From NCBI GenBank assembly GCA_003156715.1, contig PMHO01000019.1, forward strand, positions 57,611 to 99,875: a DNA stretch of 42,265 bases. The letters run 5' to 3'. This DNA is from Candidatus Tityobacter terrigena (lineage in GTDB: Bacteria; Vulcanimicrobiota; Vulcanimicrobiia; Vulcanimicrobiales; Vulcanimicrobiaceae). The first letter of the stretch is position 1, and each line of letters starts with the position of its first letter. Below, piece by piece: positions 19,321 through 27,761 of this stretch. Both the position numbers and the translations under genes were made by a program. The notes under the pieces were generated by a model that worked only from the letters and a program-made list of their open reading frames with translations, searched no databases and was not told the origin of the DNA.

Positions 19321-20202
19321 GTGCAAGAGCTTGCTCAACAGGTGGTCAGCGGCCTGGCGTCTGGCTCCATCTATGCCAGCATGGCGCTTGCACTCGTCCT
19401 GATTTACCGCTCGATGAACGTCATCAACTTTGCGCAGGGTGAGATGGCGATGTTCACCACCTTTATCGCCTGGCAGTTGGTGCAACAAGGCCTTCCGCTG
19501 TGGGCGGCCTTTACGGCCACGATCGCCGTCGCGTTCGTCGGCGCGGTGCTGCTCGAACGGATCGTCATCAGACCGGTCGAGCGGGCCGGCCCGCTGACCA
19601 TCGTCATCGTGACGCTGGGCCTCCTGATCACATTCAACGGCCTCGCCGGACTTTTTTGGGGCTACGTCATCAAGTCGTTTCCGAGCCCCTTCCCAGCCGC
19701 GCCGATCAACATCGGCGGAGTCGCCTTCAGCAGCCAAGATGTGGGCATCATCCTCGTTTCGCTTGCTTCGCTCGGCGTTATTTCGCTGTTCTTTGCCAAG
19801 ACCAAGCTCGGCTTGGCGATGCGGGCCGCCGCGCTTTATCCTGCGGCGAGCCAAGTTCTCGGCATCCGCGTGAGCTGGATGCTGGCACTGGGCTGGGGCC
19901 TCTCAGCGGTCGTCGGCGCGATTTCGGGGATGATGGTCGCCCCGGTCGTTTTCCTCGACCCGAATATGATGCAGGGGATCGTCGTCTACGCCTTTGCCGC
20001 CGCCGTGCTGGGCGGCGTCGAAAGCCCGCTCGGAGCGGTCGTCGGCGGCCTGATTCTCGGCGTGCTCTTGAATCTGCTCGGCACATACGTGGAATTCGTC
20101 GGCACCGACCTGCGGCTCGCCGTTGCCTTCGCGATCATCGTCGCCGTGCTGTTGATCCGGCCTGCCGGTCTCTTCGGCCGCGTCAGCGTCGCGCGCGTCT
20201 AG
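19321..20202 (+). CDS. livH: Branched-chain amino acid-type ABC transporter permease LivH
   Basis: A 293-residue integral membrane permease of the hydrophobic amino acid transporter (HAAT) family. It has about eight membrane segments and the typical opening VVSGLASGSIYASMALALVL and VINFAQGEMAMF. It forms the channel with LivM and is energised by LivG/LivF. HAAT systems import branched-chain amino acids, urea, short amides or aromatic acids. Standing head to head with an aryl-CoA operon, this one may carry an aromatic acid. The start is GTG 19321, with AAAGAGGG nine bases upstream; earlier in-frame starts would add an unrelated basic extension. LivM begins 7 nt after the stop. Confidence 0.92.
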   Translation: MQELAQQVVSGLASGSIYASMALALVLIYRSMNVINFAQGEMAMFTTFIAWQLVQQGLPLWAAFTATIAVAFVGAVLLERIVIRPVERAGPLTIVIVTLGLLITFNGLAGLFWGYVIKSFPSPFPAAPINIGGVAFSSQDVGIILVSLASLGVISLFFAKTKLGLAMRAAALYPAASQVLGIRVSWMLALGWGLSAVVGAISGMMVAPVVFLDPNMMQGIVVYAFAAAVLGGVESPLGAVVGGLILGVLLNLLGTYVEFVGTDLRLAVAFAIIVAVLLIRPAGLFGRVSVARV

Positions 20203-20208
20203 CCGTTG

Positions 20209-21213
20209 ATGCGTCTGCGCGCCGACCGGAATCTCGCCGTCGCAATCGTCGCGATCGTCATTGCCCTCTTGCCGTTCATCGTTCCCTCGTTCAGCACGTT
20301 TGAATTGACCTACGTCGGAGCGTATGCGATCGCCATTCTGGGCCTGATCGTCCTGACCGGGATGAACGGACAAATCTCGCTCGGGCACGGCGCGTTCTTG
20401 GCCGTCGGCGGCTACGTGGTCGCAATCCTCGCGCACCGCTTCGGGCTCTCGTTTTGGCTGTCGATTCCGATCGCAGCGATCGTCTCCGGGATCGTGGGAA
20501 TCGGCCTTGGGTTCGTCGCGTTACGACTCGAAGGCGTCTATTTGGCGCTGGCGACCTTTTCGCTTGCGGTGGCGACGCCGTCCATCCTCAAGCGCTTCGG
20601 CGATCTGACGGGCGGGGTCATGGGCATCGTCCTGCCGCCCGTAGCCGCGCCGAAAGTACTCGCCGGCGTACTGACGCCGGTGCAGTGGTTCTACTATGTC
20701 ACCTGGGCCTTCGCCGGCGTGCTGTTCCTTGTGACCGCACGCTTCCTCGGAGGGCGCGTCGGGCGCTCGCTGCGCGCGCTGCGCGACAACGAGATCGCCG
20801 CCGTCTCGTTCGGCGTCAACCCGCACTTTTACAAGACGCTCGCCTTCGGTTGGAGCGCCGCTTTCGCCGGCATCGCCGGTGCGCTGATCGCGATCCCGAC
20901 CGCCTACGTCAGCCCGGACAGCTACAGCTCTTTGCTTTCGATCACCCTGCTGATCGGCGCGGTGCTGGGCGGCATCGACACCATGTGGGGCGCGCTCGCC
21001 GGCGGCGTGATGATCGAATTCTTGCCGTTATGGGTCCAGAAGATCAACAACGCCGCGCCTTCGGTCGTTTACGGCGTGGCGTTGATTCTGGTCATGCTCG
21101 TCATGCCCGGCGGCATCGCAGGCACGTTGCTGCGCCTCGTCCAACGGCGCCCGCCGGCGCCCGGGGATGCGGTACTCCGCCGGACTGAACCAACTCGCGC
21201 CGTGGAACAGTGA
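20209..21213 (+). CDS. livM: Branched-chain amino acid-type ABC transporter permease LivM
   Basis: A 334-residue second permease of the HAAT importer. The conserved GMNGQISLGHGAFLAVGGYV lies near residue 50 and the cytoplasmic coupling segment GRSLRALRDNEIAAVSFGVN near residue 185, the latter contacting the ATPases. About nine hydrophobic segments are visible. The protein ends with a short charged tail. ATG 20209 is preceded by a TTG one codon upstream that is less likely. Same operon and strand as livH and livK. Confidence 0.92.
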   Translation: MRLRADRNLAVAIVAIVIALLPFIVPSFSTFELTYVGAYAIAILGLIVLTGMNGQISLGHGAFLAVGGYVVAILAHRFGLSFWLSIPIAAIVSGIVGIGLGFVALRLEGVYLALATFSLAVATPSILKRFGDLTGGVMGIVLPPVAAPKVLAGVLTPVQWFYYVTWAFAGVLFLVTARFLGGRVGRSLRALRDNEIAAVSFGVNPHFYKTLAFGWSAAFAGIAGALIAIPTAYVSPDSYSSLLSITLLIGAVLGGIDTMWGALAGGVMIEFLPLWVQKINNAAPSVVYGVALILVMLVMPGGIAGTLLRLVQRRPPAPGDAVLRRTEPTRAVEQ

Positions 21214-21260
21214 ACCAACCATCGCCATCATTCGCAACAATAGCCTAGGAGGCAAACCGT

Positions 21261-22517
21261 ATGTTCATCAGTAGCAAACAACTCATCGGGAGCGTCGCCG
21301 CAGCCTTCGCACTCGTCCTCACATCGGGTGCGACGTCTCCACTGGTGGCGCAGAGCGTGCCCGGCGTAACGGCCACGGAAGTCGTGCTGGGTGGGCTCCA
21401 TCCTTGCAGCGGCCCGGCATCCGCATACTGCACGATCGGCAAAGGCGCGGCCGCCTACTTCGCCTACGTCAACGACAAGGGCGGCGTCAATGGCCGAAAG
21501 ATCACCTATAAGGACCTCGACGACGCGTATAGCCCGCCGCAAGCGATGCAACTCGCAAGACAGCTGGTCGAGCAAGATCACGTCTTCGCGATGTTCAACA
21601 CGCTCGGGACCCCTTCGAACACCGCGATCCGGCCGTATCTCAACCAAAACCAGGTGCCGCAGCTCTACGTCGCCACCGGAGCAACGACGTGGGCGCACGA
21701 TTCGAGTCAGTACCCGTGGACGATCGGTTGGCAACCGGACTACCAGTCTGAGGCGATCATCTACGCGCGTAACTTGCTCAAGGTCGCCCCCAATGCCAAG
21801 ATCGGCGTGATCTATCAGAACGACGACTACGGCAAAGACTACTTGGCCGGTCTCCACAAAGGCTTAGGCCCGAAGAGCAGCCTGATCGTCAAGGAGGTTT
21901 CCTACGAGACGACCGATCCCGACGTGAGCTCGCAAATCGGCCAGCTCAAGGCGAGCGGCGCGGACACCTTTTTCATCTTCGCGACGCCGAAGTTCGCGTT
22001 GCAGTCGCTGGTCATCGCGGCGCAGCAGTCGTGGCACCCCACGATTTACTTGAACAACGTCTCGGCGAATGACGTCGTCATGAAGGGCGCGACGGAAAAG
22101 GGCGGAGCGACGGCAACCGCCGGCGTGATCTCGGTCGGATACCTCAAGGACCCGCTCGACCCGCGCTGGGCCAACGATAGCGGCCTAGCGCTCTTCAAGC
22201 AGATCATGGCCAAATATGCACCCGGCGTCGATACATCGAATCTGTTCTACATGTACGGCTGCGGCGCGGCCTATACGATGGTCGACACGCTGCAGAAGGC
22301 CGGCAGGGACTTGACGCGCCAGAAGCTCATGGACGCGGCGATCCATCTCAACGAGGCCAACAATCCATTCGTGATGCCGGGCATCGTCGTGCAGACGACA
22401 CCCAGCAACCACTTCCCGATCACGCAAGAGCAGCTGGCCAAGTACGACAACGGCCGGTTCGTCCCGTTTGGGTCGATTATCGACGCTCGTCCGATCATCG
22501 CCTCCGAGTCGAAGTAG
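21261..22517 (+). CDS. livK: Periplasmic/extracellular substrate-binding protein LivK
   Basis: A 418-residue binding protein of the branched-chain amino acid (type I periplasmic) family. It has an N-terminal signal peptide (MFISSKQLIGS, hydrophobic core AAAFALVLTSG, probable cleavage after VAQ near residue 31) and no lipobox cysteine. The mature part starts GVTATEVVLGGLHPCSGPAS, then YVNDKGGVNGRKI and LVEQDHVFAMFNTLGTPSN, all typical. It captures the substrate and hands it to LivHM. AGGAGG (21247-21252) at 8 nt is the strongest ribosome site of the operon, fitting the high copy number needed. Two cysteines (HPCSGPASAYC) near the ligand site are not common in leucine-binding proteins and may hint at a different ligand. 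Confidence 0.93.
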   Translation: MFISSKQLIGSVAAAFALVLTSGATSPLVAQSVPGVTATEVVLGGLHPCSGPASAYCTIGKGAAAYFAYVNDKGGVNGRKITYKDLDDAYSPPQAMQLARQLVEQDHVFAMFNTLGTPSNTAIRPYLNQNQVPQLYVATGATTWAHDSSQYPWTIGWQPDYQSEAIIYARNLLKVAPNAKIGVIYQNDDYGKDYLAGLHKGLGPKSSLIVKEVSYETTDPDVSSQIGQLKASGADTFFIFATPKFALQSLVIAAQQSWHPTIYLNNVSANDVVMKGATEKGGATATAGVISVGYLKDPLDPRWANDSGLALFKQIMAKYAPGVDTSNLFYMYGCGAAYTMVDTLQKAGRDLTRQKLMDAAIHLNEANNPFVMPGIVVQTTPSNHFPITQEQLAKYDNGRFVPFGSIIDARPIIASESK

Positions 22518-22531
22518 AAGTAAACGAACGT

Positions 22532-23281
22532 ATGAGCGCCGCGATTCCCCTGCTTGCCGTGCGGGGACTGACCGTACGCTTCGGCGGGCTCACGGCGCTC
22601 GAAGACGTTTCGTTCGAGGTGACCGAGGGTTGCATCGTGGGGCTTATCGGCCCCAACGGTGCGGGTAAGACCACCTGTTTCAATTGCATCACGCGGCTCT
22701 ACGAGCCGACCTCCGGCGAGATCGTTTTCAAGGGCGAGAACCTTCTGCGCCGAGCACCCTATGAGGTCGCGCGCAGCGGCATCACGCGCACGTTCCAAAA
22801 CCTGGCCCTCTTCGACCGGATGTCCGTCATCGAAAACGTCCTGGTCGGTTACCACTCGCGCTACGCCTCCGGCAACGGCTCGGGGCAAGCGGAGGAGGCG
22901 GTGCGGCGTGAAGCGTTGCGGATGCTGGAGTACCTCGGTATCGCCGAGGTCGCGACGCGGCCCGCCCACGGCCTTTCCTTCGGGACGCGCAAGTCGGTCG
23001 AGTTAGCCCGCGCGCTCATGGCCGCCCCGGAGCTGCTCCTGCTCGACGAACCGGCCGGCGGTCTTAACCACGACGAGGTCGCCGCGCTCGGAGCGACTTT
23101 CAAACGAATTTGCAGCGACTTCAAGACGACGATTCTGATGGTCGAGCACCACATGCGGCTGGTGATGGGCGTCTCCGACCACGTCGTCGTGCTCGACTCC
23201 GGGCGTAAAATCGCCGACGGCACGCCGGACGTTGTCCAACGGAATCCGGCCGTGATCGAAGCCTACTTGGGGGCCGTATAG
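22532..23281 (+). CDS. livG: ABC transporter ATP-binding protein LivG
   Basis: A 249-residue cytoplasmic ATPase. Walker A is GPNGAGKTT, the Q-loop lies in ITRTFQNLALFDRMS, and Walker B is LLLLDEPAGGLNHDE. The H-loop His is in MVEHHMRLVMGVSD. The signature reads LSFGTRKSVELARAL, a usual HAAT variation on LSGGQ. LivG pairs with LivF to drive uptake. Its stop shares one base with the livF start (TAGTG). Confidence 0.93.
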   Translation: MSAAIPLLAVRGLTVRFGGLTALEDVSFEVTEGCIVGLIGPNGAGKTTCFNCITRLYEPTSGEIVFKGENLLRRAPYEVARSGITRTFQNLALFDRMSVIENVLVGYHSRYASGNGSGQAEEAVRREALRMLEYLGIAEVATRPAHGLSFGTRKSVELARALMAAPELLLLDEPAGGLNHDEVAALGATFKRICSDFKTTILMVEHHMRLVMGVSDHVVVLDSGRKIADGTPDVVQRNPAVIEAYLGAV

Positions 23282-24000
23282 TGGCGGCAGCGCCGCTGCT
23301 CGAAGTGAGCGATCTGCATGCGTCGTACGGCGAGATCGAAGCCTTGCACGGCATTGCGCTGGGCGTCGAGCGCGGCGCCATCGTCGCGCTGCTCGGCGCG
23401 AACGGCGCGGGAAAGACCAGCACCCTCCGCGCGATCACGGGGGTCGTGAAAACGAAGGGCACGGTTCGCTTTGGCGGTAACGCGCTCAACGGGCACGGCC
23501 CTGAAGACGCGGCTCGTTTGGGAATCGCGCACGTTCCCGAAGGGCGTGGGACGATGGGTGCGTTAACGGTTTGGGAGAACCTGATGCTAGGCGCCTACAC
23601 GCGCAGGGACCGCAAGCGCGTGCTCGGCTCGTACGAGCGCGTCGTCGGGTATTTTCCATGGCTGGCCGAGCGCAAGAAGCAGCTTGCCGGGACGCTGAGC
23701 GGCGGCGAGCAGCAGATGCTGGCCATCGCGCGCGGCCTCATGATGGAGCCGCAGCTCATGCTGCTCGACGAGCCGTCGCTCGGCCTCGCGCCGATCGTCG
23801 TGCGCGAGATCTTCGCGTTGCTGAAAACAATCAACGCGCGGGACGGCGTCAGCATTCTCGTCGCCGAGCAAAACACGACCGTCGCCCTCGAGGCCGCGAC
23901 GCACGCCTACGTTCTGGAGACCGGCCGAATTGTCGTCTCCGGCGAAAGCCAAGCGTTGCTCCGCGACGACGGCATCAGGCGCTCGTACCTGGGGTATTAG
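23281..24000 (+). CDS. livF: ABC transporter ATP-binding protein LivF
   Basis: A 239-residue ATPase, second of the pair. Walker A is GANGAGKTS, the Q-loop region IAHVPEGRGTMGALTVWENL, the signature LSGGEQQMLAIARGL, and Walker B LMLLDEPSLGLAP. VAEQNTTVALEAATHAYVLE is typical of LivF. The start is GTG 23281, coupled to the livG stop. It is the last gene of the importer operon. The stop lies 9 nt from the 3' end of the convergent selD gene, with no terminator seen between them. Confidence 0.93.
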   Translation: MAAAPLLEVSDLHASYGEIEALHGIALGVERGAIVALLGANGAGKTSTLRAITGVVKTKGTVRFGGNALNGHGPEDAARLGIAHVPEGRGTMGALTVWENLMLGAYTRRDRKRVLGSYERVVGYFPWLAERKKQLAGTLSGGEQQMLAIARGLMMEPQLMLLDEPSLGLAPIVVREIFALLKTINARDGVSILVAEQNTTVALEAATHAYVLETGRIVVSGESQALLRDDGIRRSYLGY

Positions 24001-24009
24001 ACCGCCGAG

Positions 24010-25053
24010 CTAACCCTCGACGACGAGGCCTTCGCCGCGCTCGATCGTGCCGATTCGAGCCGCGAGCGCGCCTTCGGCGAGCAAGCCCGCGCGCAGCGTT
24101 TCTGCCTGCTCCGGTGCGACTGCGATCAGGAGCCCGCCGCTGGTTTGCGCGTCGCTGAGAATGAGCCGCTGTTCGGGCGAAATACCGGATGCAAAGTCGG
24201 TGAAGCGTTCGTGTTCGCGTGCGTTGTCGCGCGAACCGCCCGGCGCGATGCCGACCGCGACCATATCGCGCACGAGATCGAGCACGGGAATGCGCGATGC
24301 AACGATCCGGATGCGCACGCCGCCGGCCTGCGCGACCTCGCCGGCGTGGCCAAGCAATCCGAAGCCGGTGACGTCGGTCGCGGCGTGGGCGCCGGCCGCG
24401 AGCATCGCGCGCGACGCACCGGCGTTGAGCTGCGTCATCCAGCGCACGGCCTCGTGCATCTGCGCTTCGTCGATCGCTCCCTTCTTAAGCGCCGAACTCA
24501 GGATGCCGGTGCCGAGCGGCTTGGTCAAATAGACGGCGTCGCCCGGCCGCGCGCCGGCGTTGCGAACGATGCGCTTGGGGTGCACCGTGCCCGTCACGGC
24601 CATGCCGTATTTTGGTTCGTCGTCTTTGATCGTGTGGCCGCCGAGCAGCGCGACGCCGGCTTCGCGCGCGATCGCCGCCCCGCCCTCGAGAATGCTGGTC
24701 AGCAGCGCTGCCCCGTATTCCTCGATCGGAAAGGCTGCGATGTTGAGCGCGCAGAGCGGGGTCGCTCCCATTGCGTAGATGTCGGAGAGGGCGTTGGCCG
24801 CCGCGATGCGGCCGAAATCATATGGGTCGTCGACGATCGGCGTGAAGAAGTCGACGGTCTGCACGAGCGCGAGATCGTCGCTCATCTGGTAGACGCCGGC
24901 ATCGTCGCGCGTGCCGAAGCCCACGAGGATTCGCGGATCGTGGCCGGCGGGTAAGCGGCGCAAGACTTGCGCCAGGTCGGCCGAGCCGACTTTACTCGCT
25001 CAACCGCCGCCCTGCGAAAGAGACGTCAGCCGTACGCGCCGTCCGGGGTTCAC
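24010..25053 (-). CDS. selD: Selenide, water dikinase SelD, a UGA-encoded selenoprotein
   Basis: Makes selenophosphate from selenide and ATP for selenocysteine and selenouridine synthesis. From GTG 25053 the protein reads MNPGRRVRLTSLSQGGG, then an in-frame TGA (25002-25000), then ASKVGSADLAQVLRRLP, and continues without break to the stop at 24010. The total is 347 residues, the usual SelD length. TGA codon 18 falls on the catalytic residue, which is Cys17 in E. coli and Sec in other bacteria (for example Haemophilus). The lysine of the conserved (C/U)xxK segment is present as K21. Further marks are DDAGVYQM, TVDFFTPIVDDPYDFGRIAA and GGHTIKDDEPKYG. A start after the TGA would lose the active site. 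GAGG lies about 12 nt before the GTG; no other start occurs nearby upstream. No selA, selB or selC is in the window. Confidence 0.92.
24976..24990 (-). promoter_or_regulatory. Candidate bacterial SECIS hairpin in selD
   Basis: On the minus strand GTCGGC-TCG-GCCGAC forms a perfect 6-bp stem. It begins 10 nt after the UGA codon, with the apical loop at 16-18 nt, the range where bacterial SECIS elements place the SelB-binding loop. A 5-bp stem with loop CUCGG is an equivalent fold. Confidence 0.55.
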
Positions 25054-25133
25054 GTCGATCGAAAACCTCGCGCCACGGCAGCGGTTTCGGTCCGTGCCGA
25101 ACCTGGACGGGCTGTGATACCATAGCGTGCGAT

Positions 25134-26297
25134 ATGCAAAGGCAGTTGCTCTTCATCCCCGGGCCGGTGATGGTTTCGGACCCCGTGCTGGCCGCGATGG
25201 CGCGTCCGATGATCGATCACCGCGGTCCCGAGTTCGCCGCCCTGCTGGCGCGCATCGCGCGCGGCATGCAGCCGTTGTTCGGCACGCAAGGTGAGGTTCT
25301 CATCTTGGGAAGCTCGGGCTCGGGCGGGCTCGAGGCGGCAGTGACGAGCGCTTTCACGGCGGGACAAAAGGTTCTCGTGTGTCCGATCGGCGTGTTCGGC
25401 AAGCGCTTGGCCAACATCGCCAGAACCTGGGGTCTCGAGGTCGAGACCATCGACACGCCCAACGGCTACGCGCTCGATCCGCAAGCGCTGGCCGCGCGCT
25501 TGCGGGCCGATACGACGGGCGAGATCGCGGGCATTCTCTTGACGCAAAACGAGACGTCCACCGGCGTTCAGAACGAGATGGCTCCGCTGGCCGCGTCCAT
25601 CGGGGATCATCCCGCGACCGTGATCGTCGATGCCGTGAGTGGACTAGGTGCTTCCGATTTCCGCATGGACGAATGGGGCTTCGACATCGTCGTCACCGCC
25701 TCGCAGAAGGCATTGGCCGTCCCTCCCGGCTTGGCCCTGGTCGCGGTCTCGAGCCGGGCCTGGGAGCGCATCGAAAAGGCCGGCGCGCCGCGCTTTTACT
25801 TCGACCTGCGCAAAGCGCGCGATTTTGCGAAGCTCGGGCAAACGCCATGGACGCCGCCCGTCTCGATTGCGTACGCGATCGACGTTGCAATCGAACGTTA
25901 CCATGCCGAGGGTGCCGAGAACGTGTGGGCGCGTCACGCTCGCTACGCTCGCGCGATTCGCGCCGCCGCCGAGGCGCTCGGTGTCGAGGTGTTTTCGCAG
26001 CCGGGCGCGCATTCGTCGACCGTCGTCGCGCTCAACGTTCCCGAGGGCCTGCAGGCCGACGCGCTGCGCCGTTCGCTGCGCGAGGATGCTAACGTCGTGA
26101 TCGGCGGCGGGCAGCAGGAGCTCAAGGGAAAGATCCTGCGAATGGGAACGATGGGGGCGCTCTCGCGAACCGACGTCCTGGGCGGCATCGGAGCGCTAGA
26201 GATCACGCTGCTCGGGCAGGGCCACCGCCTGCAGATCGGCTCCGGCCTGCGCGCGGCGCTTGCTACCTTCTTGGGAATGGAAACCGCAGCCGTTTAG
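25134..26297 (+). CDS. Class V aminotransferase (alanine-glyoxylate/serine-pyruvate type)
   Basis: A 387-residue PLP enzyme of fold type I, class V. It opens with LLFIPGPVMVSDPVLAAMARP, has the GSSGSGGLEAAVTS cofactor-phosphate loop, and IVDAVSGLGASDFRMDEWGFD with the ring-contacting Asp. Its Schiff-base lysine is K192 in TASQKALAVPPGLALVAVS. Family members transfer amino groups among alanine, serine, glyoxylate and pyruvate; some act in purine or phosphonate metabolism. A link to selenium through the neighbouring selD is only positional: the two genes are divergent with 80 nt between them. The product is not SelA, which lacks this opening motif. Confidence 0.88.
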   Translation: MQRQLLFIPGPVMVSDPVLAAMARPMIDHRGPEFAALLARIARGMQPLFGTQGEVLILGSSGSGGLEAAVTSAFTAGQKVLVCPIGVFGKRLANIARTWGLEVETIDTPNGYALDPQALAARLRADTTGEIAGILLTQNETSTGVQNEMAPLAASIGDHPATVIVDAVSGLGASDFRMDEWGFDIVVTASQKALAVPPGLALVAVSSRAWERIEKAGAPRFYFDLRKARDFAKLGQTPWTPPVSIAYAIDVAIERYHAEGAENVWARHARYARAIRAAAEALGVEVFSQPGAHSSTVVALNVPEGLQADALRRSLREDANVVIGGGQQELKGKILRMGTMGALSRTDVLGGIGALEITLLGQGHRLQIGSGLRAALATFLGMETAAV

Positions 26298-26375
26298 GAC
26301 GGTCCGGCAGTAACTTGGGGCGAACCGTCAAAGAAGGCGGCCCGTCCGCTGCTCGTTCGCTGAAAGGAAACTCGC

Positions 26376-26753
26376 ATGGCAGTCGCCGACAAGCCCGCAA
26401 TCAAAGGCATCGACATCACGACGTACCTCGTGAAAGAGCCCGACCGGGCGATCGCGTTCTATCGCGACACGCTGGGCCTCAAAGTCGGCCAAGAGTACGG
26501 AGGACAAGGCGCCGAGTTCACCCTGGACGACGGCGCGACGTTCGGTATCTGGAAGATGAACGACGGAACGTGGCGTCCGGGCGGCGGGGTTATGTTCGCG
26601 GTCGATGACGCAAAGGCGGCGGTCGATCTTTACAAATCGCGCGGCGTCAAGTTCGAAGCCGACGGCGCGGTCGAGGAAACGCCCGTATGCTTCATGGCCT
26701 TCGGCGAGGACAGCGAAGGCAACAGCTTCATCCTGCATCAGCGCAAAGTCTAA
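26376..26753 (+). CDS. VOC-superfamily (glyoxalase/bleomycin-resistance-like) protein
   Basis: A single-domain, 125-residue vicinal-oxygen-chelate fold protein built from two beta-alpha-beta-beta-beta halves: ITTYLVKEPDRAIAFYRDTL to FGIWKMN, and GGVMFAVDDAKAAVDLYKSRG to SFILHQRKV. Metal-binding side chains of glyoxalase I are not clearly conserved (the first-strand His is replaced by Thr), so the reaction is unknown. AAAGGAAA lies 5 nt before the ATG. A weak GACGGT/ACCGTC inverted repeat lies in the 78-nt leader. The gene is convergent with the thioesterase, 13 nt apart. Confidence 0.8.
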   Translation: MAVADKPAIKGIDITTYLVKEPDRAIAFYRDTLGLKVGQEYGGQGAEFTLDDGATFGIWKMNDGTWRPGGGVMFAVDDAKAAVDLYKSRGVKFEADGAVEETPVCFMAFGEDSEGNSFILHQRKV

Positions 26754-26766
26754 CGATCCGGCGGCT

Positions 26767-27222
26767 TTAGCCGATCTTTCGGCCGGGCGGCGTGCGTTCG
26801 AACGCGCAGATGCATTCGACCAGCTCCGCCGGCAAGGCTGCGGGCGCGCGCGAACGGAGATCGACGCACACGTAGACGAGCGCGCCCTCGAAGAGCAGCG
26901 CATCGCCCCGATCGATACGCGTCTCGAAGCGCACGCTCGTGCGGCCCAGGAGCGCCGTCCGGTAGGCGAGCTCGAGTTCGTCATCGTAGCGCGCCGAGCC
27001 GCGGAAGTTTCCCTGTGCGGATACCGCGTAGAGGTCGCAGCCGAGCGACTCCAAGCCCTCGGGATAGGGGAAGCCGATGGCGCGAAAATACTCGGTGCAG
27101 CCGAGATCGGCGTAGGCGAAGTAGTGGGGGTTGAAAACGACGCCCTGGCGATCGACCTCGGCCCACCGCACGCGAAAGCGATACGAGAACGTAAAGCCGC
27201 TGGGGGCCGCCGATTGCTCCAT
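26767..27222 (-). CDS. Acyl-CoA thioesterase, 4HBT hotdog fold
   Basis: A 151-residue hotdog-fold protein of the 4-hydroxybenzoyl-CoA thioesterase/YbgC group, hydrolysing acyl- or aroyl-CoA. The catalytic segment RVRWAEVDRQGVVFNPHYFA carries the Asp (EVDRQG), matching the nucleophile position of this group, followed by YADLGCTEYFRAIGF. The start ATG overlaps the cvpA stop (TAATG). The frame is open upstream, but that region is cvpA in another frame. It could serve the aromatic CoA pathway or general fatty-acid turnover; nothing in the sequence decides this. Confidence 0.85.
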   Translation of the reverse strand: MEQSAAPSGFTFSYRFRVRWAEVDRQGVVFNPHYFAYADLGCTEYFRAIGFPYPEGLESLGCDLYAVSAQGNFRGSARYDDELELAYRTALLGRTSVRFETRIDRGDALLFEGALVYVCVDLRSRAPAALPAELVECICAFERTPPGRKIG

Positions 27223-27761
27223 TACACGCGGTGACGCGCGAACATGCCCTCGGCGAAGGGCCGCATGAACCAGGGCAGGGAGTTGCGCAGAGCGCCGTCG
27301 ATGGGCGGGTTGGGCTCCTCGAGCAGTGCGATCAGGCGCGACTGGTGGAGGTCGTGGCGCAGATCGCGCGAGAGCGGAAAAAAGAGCGCGACGTACACGA
27401 CCGCCCACATAAAAGCGGCCGCCTTCGCGAGCCCCAGCAGCGCGCCGAGGAGCGCGTTTCCGAAGCCGATGATGGGAAGCTTCGCGATGCGCGAAAGGAG
27501 GGCGCCCACGGCCAGCACGATAGCGTACGCGGCCGCCGAGTACAGCACCATCGCGACGACGTGGGCGGAGTCGGGATGCAGGCCCGTCGTCGTCTTCACC
27601 GTTTCGTCCCACGTGCCGGGATACTGGAAGGCGGCGACGATTGCGATGACGAGCGCAACGGCTCCCGTCAGTTCCGCAATGAATCCGCGCTTGTACCCTT
27701 TGAGCGCGCCGAAGATCAGGATCGCACCGATGATGAGGTCGGGCCACGCGATCCCGTTCAC
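27222..27761 (-). CDS. cvpA: CvpA-family membrane protein
   Basis: A 179-residue protein with four hydrophobic segments and the CvpA opening: a short start, then DLIIGAILIFGALKGYKRGF. In Firmicutes cvpA likewise follows pheST, and its product is an inner-membrane protein linked to colicin V production and envelope homeostasis; the molecular job is not settled. The GTG start overlaps the pheT stop (GTGA), and the thioesterase gene starts on its stop, so all three are translationally coupled. Confidence 0.8.
   Translation of the reverse strand: MNGIAWPDLIIGAILIFGALKGYKRGFIAELTGAVALVIAIVAAFQYPGTWDETVKTTTGLHPDSAHVVAMVLYSAAAYAIVLAVGALLSRIAKLPIIGFGNALLGALLGLAKAAAFMWAVVYVALFFPLSRDLRHDLHQSRLIALLEEPNPPIDGALRNSLPWFMRPFAEGMFARHRV

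Noticed and set aside
24010-24963. SelD starting downstream of the TGA (317 residues)
   Set aside because: It lacks the glycine-rich catalytic segment. Reading through the TGA gives a precise match to the family N-terminus and a normal total length.
25054-25133. tRNA-Sec gene between selD and the class V aminotransferase
   Set aside because: The gap is 80 nt, shorter than a tRNA-Sec, and shows no TCA anticodon arm or GGTTCGAATCC-type arm on either strand.
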